This document shows, one piece after another, positions 5,781 to 11,003 of a stretch of DNA of 11,003 nucleotides. Each line of letters starts with the position of its first letter. Positions within the stretch are counted from its first letter, which is position 1. A program made the translations under genes and the position numbers. The stretch comes from Luminiphilus sp. (GTDB taxonomy: Bacteria > Pseudomonadota > Gammaproteobacteria > Pseudomonadales > Halieaceae): positions 1 to 11,003 of the forward strand of contig JAKMEU010000270.1 in assembly GCA_022425845.1 (NCBI GenBank). The letters are read 5' to 3'. The notes below the pieces were generated by a model. That model saw only the letters and a list, made by a program, of their open reading frames with translations. It made no database searches and was not told the origin of the DNA.

Positions 5781-5809
5781 GAATAAACAACGGCCTGCCT
5801 CAAGGCGGC
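5781..5809 (-). terminator. Possible intrinsic terminator of the GH17 operon
   Basis: On the minus strand, GCCGCC-TTGA-GGC-A-GGC forms a six-pair stem with one bulged A (5793-5809). A modestly T-rich tract, CGTTGTTTATTC, follows. It begins 18 bp after the stop of the downstream GH17 gene. The short, interrupted T-run makes it a moderate call; it would separate GH17 transcription from the tRNA promoter. Confidence 0.45.
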
Positions 5810-5827
5810 TCGCATCGGGGCCCGACC

Positions 5828-6742
5828 TCAGGGCGACATGACCAGTTTGGGCTGCCGGTCTGCCCTGTAAATACCCCAGTGCTTCTCGGGCTCCATGGGG
5901 TGGTCAGAGCCCTTCCAGTTTTCGTCAAAAGCCTCAAACAGATACACCAGAATTCTCTCCTCGGCCGCCCATCGCAGCAATTCCTGGACATACTGTTTCT
6001 GATAGGTTTCACCGGCATTCTCTGCAGGTATACCCCGCCCGTTGGATGCAGTCGCCCAACCGGCCTCCGTAATAATGATCTGCTTGTCAGGATGACGCCG
6101 ACGCACTGATTCATAATTTTCCTGTGTGAAAGCCAGGGCGTCATCGACCGTCTTGTACTCCCAAACCGGATAGGTGTGAATTGAGATCAGGTCTACATGG
6201 GGAACGAGCGCATCCAGCTGCCCCAACCAGGGCACATAGTTTTCGCAGAAGGTGACCGGTTGACTGATGTGCGCCTTGAGGTAGCGCACATAATCAATAA
6301 CAGACTGTGTCGGTACCAAATGGTCGGTCCAGTCCACCGTTGCCTCATTACCCGCCGACACCACATCTACAATGTGCGGATACCTGTTTGCCCAAAGCGC
6401 TGCCCGCGTCATTTCCTCGCGGTTGCGCAGCGAATTTTGCGTTAGGTCAGCGGCGGAGTATTCACCGCCCCAAGGACAATTTGGGTTGTTCTTCTCAGCC
6501 CCAATGTAGGCACCCAGCATGACTTTAAATCGATAACCCTGCTCGTCGATGACCTGCAGAACCCGCTCGGTATGGAGGTCGCAGGCATACAGACGCAGGG
6601 CATCCCAACGGGTGTGCAGCAAGGCAAGGTCGCTCGCGATCTCTTCCTTGGACGGGTAAATCCCGGCATCAGGGCTTTGACCGTCCCTGAAACCCGAGTA
6701 ACAAATGGCAGACCTATAATCGAGCCGCGCGCCGGAGGTCAT
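5828..6742 (-). CDS. GH17-family beta-1,3-glucan-active enzyme (second of a tandem pair)
   Basis: This 304-aa protein is a single (beta/alpha)8-barrel domain of glycoside hydrolase family 17, whose bacterial members hydrolyse or transglycosylate beta-1,3-glucans. E133 in VVSAGNEATVDW is the expected acid/base and E226 in IIITEAGWAT the nucleophile. The barrel starts at AICYSGFRDGQSPD (residues 12-25) and closes at DENWKG...KHWGIY (273-292). There is no signal peptide or membrane segment, so it should act in the cytoplasm. The start codon overlaps the stop of the upstream GH17 gene (ATGA, 4 bp) and has no clear ribosome binding site, which points to translational coupling. It is a diverged paralogue of its neighbour, with a longer loop around residues 84-100 containing NNPNCPWGGEYS. 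Whether it is an exo-hydrolase, endo-hydrolase or transferase cannot be told. Confidence 0.9.
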   Translation of the reverse strand: MTSGARLDYRSAICYSGFRDGQSPDAGIYPSKEEIASDLALLHTRWDALRLYACDLHTERVLQVIDEQGYRFKVMLGAYIGAEKNNPNCPWGGEYSAADLTQNSLRNREEMTRAALWANRYPHIVDVVSAGNEATVDWTDHLVPTQSVIDYVRYLKAHISQPVTFCENYVPWLGQLDALVPHVDLISIHTYPVWEYKTVDDALAFTQENYESVRRRHPDKQIIITEAGWATASNGRGIPAENAGETYQKQYVQELLRWAAEERILVYLFEAFDENWKGSDHPMEPEKHWGIYRADRQPKLVMSP

Positions 6743-7647
6743 GATACGAGGGCATATTTGAATTGCTCATCTTTGTCCCACAGTCCCCAGTGAGCACCGA
6801 CATCGCCTTCACCGCCCTCACCAGCCACCTTCCACGCCTCGTCGAAGGAGGAAAAATAGAACATTTCTATCCCTTCACTGGCAGCCCATTCCATAGCACG
6901 CAGGAAGTACAGGTAAGCCCCCTGGGGGGAAGACTCGGCGCCGTAGAAACTGCCGCCGGCGCTGGGCCAGCCCGTCTCCGAAATAATGACGCGCTTGCCC
7001 TCAGCGACCCGCTGCACCCGGCGATACATGTCCTGCATATAAAGAATCGCATAGGGATGGGCGCAGCCCTCCCAGAAGGGGTAACAATTGGTCAACAACA
7101 CGTCACAGGCTTCGGTGATCTTCGGCCGATCTTCGAACTCGTAATAGGCGTCGACATAGCCCATGGGAATCTCGCTAGGCAATCGCGCTCGCACCTCACT
7201 CATAAAATCCAGCAGCTGCTGCTCTTCCAGATCTCCACGGTACAAAGCCTCGTTACCGACGGCAGCAACGTCCACACTGCCCTGCTCGGCGAGGGCGATG
7301 AGGTTTTCAATTTCCAGCCGATTTTTATCCTGATCCTTCCCCAGCCAAGCCCCCACCAGGGTGTTCAGGCCCTGCTCTTTGGCAACCCGGGGAATAAGAT
7401 CATGACCTTGCGAAGTCGAAAATGAGCGAATCCAATTAAAGCGACGCGCCAAAACCACCATCCGACGCTCTATCTGTTCACGCGACAACACATCACCCGG
7501 CTTCTGTCCTTCACCATAGGCGCTGAAGGAGATGCCATGCATTTTTTGCTCGAACAACAACTGCAACCGCTCGTCGAGGGTAAGTTGCTCGACGGGCGTG
7601 CTGGAAGGATTCAGTAAATAGTGGTGTTTGCCTGCGCGTATCGACAT
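6739..7647 (-). CDS. GH17-family beta-1,3-glucan-active enzyme (first of a tandem pair)
   Basis: This 302-aa single-domain GH17 enzyme resembles bacterial proteins often annotated as glycosyl hydrolase or exo-beta-1,3-glucanase. The barrel begins at MHGISFSAYGEGQKPGD (residues 36-52). E133 in VAAVGNEALYRGD is the expected acid/base and E224 in IISETGWPSAGG the nucleophile. Other family features are YVDAYYEF (164-171), NCYPFWEGC (187-195) and FSSFDEAWK...GDVGAHWGLW (265-290). The first 35 residues are polar and contain no signal peptide, so a cytoplasmic location is expected, unlike secreted laminarinases. AAGGG lies 6 nt before the ATG. It leads a two-gene operon (4-bp overlap with the next GH17 gene) and is divergent from the large phosphorylase-like gene. 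Beta-1,3-linkage is inferred from the family. Confidence 0.92.
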   Translation of the reverse strand: MSIRAGKHHYLLNPSSTPVEQLTLDERLQLLFEQKMHGISFSAYGEGQKPGDVLSREQIERRMVVLARRFNWIRSFSTSQGHDLIPRVAKEQGLNTLVGAWLGKDQDKNRLEIENLIALAEQGSVDVAAVGNEALYRGDLEEQQLLDFMSEVRARLPSEIPMGYVDAYYEFEDRPKITEACDVLLTNCYPFWEGCAHPYAILYMQDMYRRVQRVAEGKRVIISETGWPSAGGSFYGAESSPQGAYLYFLRAMEWAASEGIEMFYFSSFDEAWKVAGEGGEGDVGAHWGLWDKDEQFKYALVS

Positions 7648-7964
7648 CGTGGGCCCTTAAAAAATGTCCGGTAAGTTCGCTGTTGTGAAATGGTACGCAG
7701 TACGACACTTTTTAATAGCCGGAATACGATAAGGCGCGCGTTTTCGTGGATAAGCCGGAACGGTTAACGTATCGACAAATTCCTCGGTGACATAGGATAA
7801 CCATCGCTGGATAGAGGTAAGACCTTTGCGAGACAAAACTGCGCGCCTCTTTATCCCTTTGCCCCGGTCAATGGAAATACCAGGGCATTGATCTTCAGAT
7901 AGCGGCCGTAGTTTCACGCCAGAACGTGTCTCGCCAATAGACGAATAAACAAAGAAAAGGTCAC
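7648..7964. promoter_or_regulatory. 317-bp divergent control region between GH17 operon and phosphorylase-like gene
   Basis: Both operons must be controlled from here, but I see no consensus promoter that stands out. Possible elements are a short inverted repeat, GTAC-GCA-GTAC (7693-7703), 46 bp before the GH17 start, and an imperfect dyad around GGTTAAC (about 7762-7768). Read on the minus strand the whole region is open in one frame, ending 9 bp before the GH17 start codon. I do not call this a gene because its composition is not convincing. Confidence 0.4.
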
Positions 7965-10900
7965 ATGACAAGCAAATCAGTATTCCTGGGCGCAAGCCCA
8001 CTGACGTCTGCGAGCAAGCCGGTTGCCGGATCTTATGTGTCCCGCTACGGCGAGGTGTTCTACCGCATTGAGAATTTCAGCCACATGGATGACTTCTTCA
8101 TCAGTGTGGTGAGCGATTCAAACCACTGGCTGTTTATCTCGACGAAGGGCGGCCTGTCTGCGGGAAGAACCGATTGTGACAGTGCATTGTTTCCCTATTA
8201 CACCGAAGACAAAATCAGGGACCAGTCTGGAACTACGGGCAGTCGCACCGTGGTTCTGGTGGAGACCCATGACCGACAGCTGCTTTGGGAGCCCTTTGCG
8301 CCCCTGCACCACCGTATCTACGATGTCACCCGTACCCTCTACAAAAATGTGCTGGGGGACAAACTGATATTTGAGGAAACCAACCACGACCTCAATCTCC
8401 GCTTTACCTACATGTGGGCGACATCGGACCGCTACGGCTTCGTAAAGGAATCCCGATTGGAGAACACGGGCACGACCCACCAGCGCCTGCGCATTCTCGA
8501 CGGCATTGAAAACGTACTACCCTATGGCGTGCTGGCCGGCACACAAAACGAACTCAGCTGCCTGGTCGACGCCTATAAAAAGAACGAGCGGATTGCCGGC
8601 TCTTCACTGGCCATCTATGCCATGAGCTCCATATTGTCGGATAAAGCTGAGCCCAGTGAAGCGCTCTCCGCGACCACAGTGTGGTCTTATGGCACTCAGG
8701 CATCACAGTATCTGCTGAGCTCTATCCAGCTCGATGCCTTCCGGCGAGGCGAACCGGTTACTGATGAAGATGAAATCCTCGGGCGCCCCGGTGCTTATTT
8801 CGTCCATCAGGAACTGGAACTGGCCGGGGACAGCCGCGCCGACTGGGGGATTGTCGCCGACGTCAACCAGGGGCCTGCCGCAGTGCGGGATAGACTGACC
8901 GGCCTACAGAGTGACGATCAACTGCAAAGTCGTGTAGTCGCTGACATCGCCCTGGGCAGTGAAAACCTGAAACGGCTGGTCGCCACGGCCGACGGTCTAC
9001 AGGTCTCAGGCGATAGGCTCACCGCGAATCACCACGCCTCGAACGTGCTGTTCAATATAATGCGCGGCGGAATTTTTGAAGATAATTACGCTATCAGTAA
9101 ACAAGACCTACAGGGCTTTTGTCGCGCCTGGAACCCGTCGGTAACGGCAACCCACGCCGGCTTTTTTGACAGTTTAGCCACGACCCTGACCTACCACGAA
9201 CTCAGCGACGCACTGGACAGCACTGATAGCCCGCAGCTGGAACGCCTGTGCCGGGAGTATCTACCTCTGACCTTCAGCCGACGTCATGGCGATCCCTCCA
9301 GGCCCTGGAATCGATTCACCATTGAGGTCAAGGACGCCAAAGGCAACAAGCGGCTCAGCTACGAAGGTAACTGGCGCGATATCTTCCAGAATTGGGAAGC
9401 ACTGATCACCTCGGTGCCCTGTTTTGGCGCCAACATGGTGGCGAAATTTCTGAACGCAACAACCCCTGACGGTTACAACCCCTACCGCATAACCCGTCAG
9501 GGCATCGACTGGGAGCGTCCGGAGCCCGAGAACCCCTGGGCCAACATCGGGTACTGGGGTGATCACCAGCTCATCTACCTGTCGAAACTCATTGAGCAGA
9601 CCGTCGCACATAACCCTGAAGCGATCACATCGATGATGGCACGCGAGGTCTTTGCCTATGCCAACGTTCCCTACCGCATCAAACCCTACGCCGATATCCT
9701 CGCCAACCCCTACGACACGATTGTTTTCGACACCGCCCTGGACACCGCAATTGAACAGCGTGTCGATACCATGGGGGCTGATGGCCGTTTGCTGCTGACC
9801 TCCCAAAACGACGTCTACCAGGTCAATCTCGTCGAGAAGCTGCTGGTCACCCTGCTGGCTAAAATCGTGAACTTTGTTCCGGATGCCGGCATTTGGATGA
9901 ACACCCAACGTCCGGAATGGAACGACGCCAACAACGCCCTTGTTGGCACCGGCGTCTCCGTTGTCACCCTCTGCTATCTGCACCGGTTCCTCCAACAGGT
10001 TATTCCGTTACTCGGCAACGCAGCAGAAGCTGAGATCGTTGTTTCAGCAGAAGTGGCAGCCCTGTTTGACTCGGTCTCTGACGTGTTGGGGCAACATGCC
10101 GAGCCGCTCACCAGCGGGCCGGTGACAGACGCTACTCGTAAACATGTCATGGATAGTCTGGGGCTCGCGGCAGAGCACTACCGAGAGGCCGTTTATAACG
10201 ATGGCTTCAGCGGAGGAAAAGGCAAGATTGCGGTCGCGTCCCTGCTCGCTTTTTTGCATCAGGCCACCGACATCAGTGCCACGAGCATCCGCAACAATCA
10301 AGATGAGAACGGCCTATTTCACGCCTACAACCGCATTGAGGTAACCGACACCGGCGTGGGGATCCGCCGCCTCTATGAAATGCTGGAAGGACAGGTTGCC
10401 GTGCTCAGCACCGACGTGCTCACCCCGGACGACGCCCTGGCTCTGTTGGGTCGTTTGAGAACCTCCTCGCTGTATACCGAGCGCCAGCACTCTTACCTGC
10501 TCTACCCTAATCGTAAACTGCCGGCTTTTATCGATCGCAACATAATTCCCGGCCACGTTATCGAACAATCATCACTGCTCTCGACGCTGAAATCGGCTGG
10601 GGACGATCAACTCATCGAATGCGACGCTAAGGGTAACGCCTATTTTTCCGGTCGCTTCACCAACACGGCGGCGGTGAGTGCTGCGCTGAGCCTGCTCGCA
10701 AGGCAGGGATTTGAGAACGAGGTGGCAGCGGAGCGCGGGCCCATCGAAGCGCTGTTTTCTGACCTGTTTGACTGCGCCAATTTCACGGGCCGTTCGGGGG
10801 GCATGTACGCCTATGAAGGCCTGGGTTCGATCTACTGGCACATGGTCTCGAAACTCCTGCTGGCCGTAATGGATACAATTCGTCATGCCGAAGACCTGGG

Positions 10901-11003
10901 ATGTTCTGCGGAGACCCTCCATGGGTTGTATGCCGCTTATTATGACGTCCGTGAGGGTATTGGTTTCAACAAGACGCCTGATGTCTATGGCGCCTTCCCC
11001 ACC
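7965..11003 (+). CDS. Large glycoside phosphorylase-like protein, clan GH-Q (GH94/GH149/GH161 type), 3' end outside window
   Basis: The frame is open for 1013 codons to the window edge. An AAAGG-like site lies 4 nt before the ATG, and there is no signal peptide. The N-terminal part (to about residue 430) looks like a beta-rich sandwich region, with LDGIENVLPYG at 178-188. The rest looks like an (alpha/alpha)6 catalytic region. Motifs seen are GNWRDIFQNWEAL (468-480), NIGYWGDHQLIY (527-538), TQRPEWNDANNALVG (647-661) and GRSGGMYAYEGLGSIYWHM (942-960). The WND of RPEWND (D654) corresponds to the DWND motif carrying the catalytic Asp in GH94 cellobiose phosphorylases. The size, over 1000 residues, fits the beta-glucan phosphorylases of GH149 and GH161 better than the roughly 800-aa GH94 disaccharide enzymes. 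The expected reaction is phosphorolysis of cytoplasmic beta-glucan to alpha-glucose 1-phosphate. The two divergent GH17 genes favour beta-1,3 linkage. A beta-1,2-oligoglucan phosphorylase is the main alternative. Exact family and substrate are inference. Confidence 0.8.
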   Translation, partial: MTSKSVFLGASPLTSASKPVAGSYVSRYGEVFYRIENFSHMDDFFISVVSDSNHWLFISTKGGLSAGRTDCDSALFPYYTEDKIRDQSGTTGSRTVVLVETHDRQLLWEPFAPLHHRIYDVTRTLYKNVLGDKLIFEETNHDLNLRFTYMWATSDRYGFVKESRLENTGTTHQRLRILDGIENVLPYGVLAGTQNELSCLVDAYKKNERIAGSSLAIYAMSSILSDKAEPSEALSATTVWSYGTQASQYLLSSIQLDAFRRGEPVTDEDEILGRPGAYFVHQELELAGDSRADWGIVADVNQGPAAVRDRLTGLQSDDQLQSRVVADIALGSENLKRLVATADGLQVSGDRLTANHHASNVLFNIMRGGIFEDNYAISKQDLQGFCRAWNPSVTATHAGFFDSLATTLTYHELSDALDSTDSPQLERLCREYLPLTFSRRHGDPSRPWNRFTIEVKDAKGNKRLSYEGNWRDIFQNWEALITSVPCFGANMVAKFLNATTPDGYNPYRITRQGIDWERPEPENPWANIGYWGDHQLIYLSKLIEQTVAHNPEAITSMMAREVFAYANVPYRIKPYADILANPYDTIVFDTALDTAIEQRVDTMGADGRLLLTSQNDVYQVNLVEKLLVTLLAKIVNFVPDAGIWMNTQRPEWNDANNALVGTGVSVVTLCYLHRFLQQVIPLLGNAAEAEIVVSAEVAALFDSVSDVLGQHAEPLTSGPVTDATRKHVMDSLGLAAEHYREAVYNDGFSGGKGKIAVASLLAFLHQATDISATSIRNNQDENGLFHAYNRIEVTDTGVGIRRLYEMLEGQVAVLSTDVLTPDDALALLGRLRTSSLYTERQHSYLLYPNRKLPAFIDRNIIPGHVIEQSSLLSTLKSAGDDQLIECDAKGNAYFSGRFTNTAAVSAALSLLARQGFENEVAAERGPIEALFSDLFDCANFTGRSGGMYAYEGLGSIYWHMVSKLLLAVMDTIRHAEDLGCSAETLHGLYAAYYDVREGIGFNKTPDVYGAFPT

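Noticed and set aside
6763..7425. A 220-codon plus-strand open frame opposite the first GH17 gene
   Set aside because: It lies wholly antisense to a GH17 gene with intact catalytic residues, and no domain is recognisable in it.
9261..9995. A 244-codon open frame on the minus strand inside the large phosphorylase-like gene
   Set aside because: It is the antisense shadow of a clearly coding frame with catalytic motifs. Its composition (many Val, Gly, Asp, Gln runs) is typical of a complement frame, and there are no start signals.
1..11003. Search for CRISPR arrays, insertion sequences, toxin-antitoxin pairs or phage-defence genes
   Set aside because: No regularly spaced repeats, transposase or integrase motifs, or paired toxin-antitoxin-like ORFs were seen on either strand.

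Overview
The window reads as an ordinary chromosomal stretch of a GC-rich gammaproteobacterium. The best taxonomic clue is a tRNA-Thr(CGU) gene at 5629-5704 that closely resembles Escherichia coli thrW and encodes its own CCA end. Tandem GH17 glucanases with a glycoside phosphorylase suggest a marine or algal-polysaccharide-using lineage, possibly Cellvibrionales-like; that placement is inference. No transposase, integrase, plasmid or CRISPR gene is visible.

Layout. 1-825: a leftward two-gene operon of small membrane proteins (79 and 134 aa) ending in a clear intrinsic terminator. 1014-1856: a rightward phytanoyl-CoA dioxygenase-family enzyme with the Fe(II)/2-oxoglutarate triad. 1936-2987: leftward genes for a RidA-like protein that lacks the catalytic Arg, then a five-helix membrane protein. 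2988-3408: a gene-free gap with a cluster of GCATGC sites. 3409-4254: a rightward exported DUF5329-like protein convergent with a leftward lipoprotein. 4455-5479: three very small membrane-protein genes in loosely packed DNA, including a 32-aa ORF at 4874-4972. 5629-5744: tRNA-Thr(CGU) on the minus strand with a good sigma70 promoter. About 460 bp beyond its 3' end lies a short degenerate copy of that 3' end.

5828-11003 is the most interesting part. Two tandem GH17 genes overlap by 4 bp and have no signal peptides. Divergent from them is a very large reading frame (at least 1013 residues, running off the right edge) that looks like a clan GH-Q glycoside phosphorylase, with an EWND motif in the place of the GH94 DWND motif. 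With GH17 as neighbours, a beta-1,3-glucan phosphorylase (GH149- or GH161-like) is the favoured reading. Together these look like a cytoplasmic beta-1,3-glucan processing module: GH17 enzymes trim or rearrange beta-1,3-glucan chains and the phosphorylase releases glucose 1-phosphate. No transporter or regulator for it lies inside the window.
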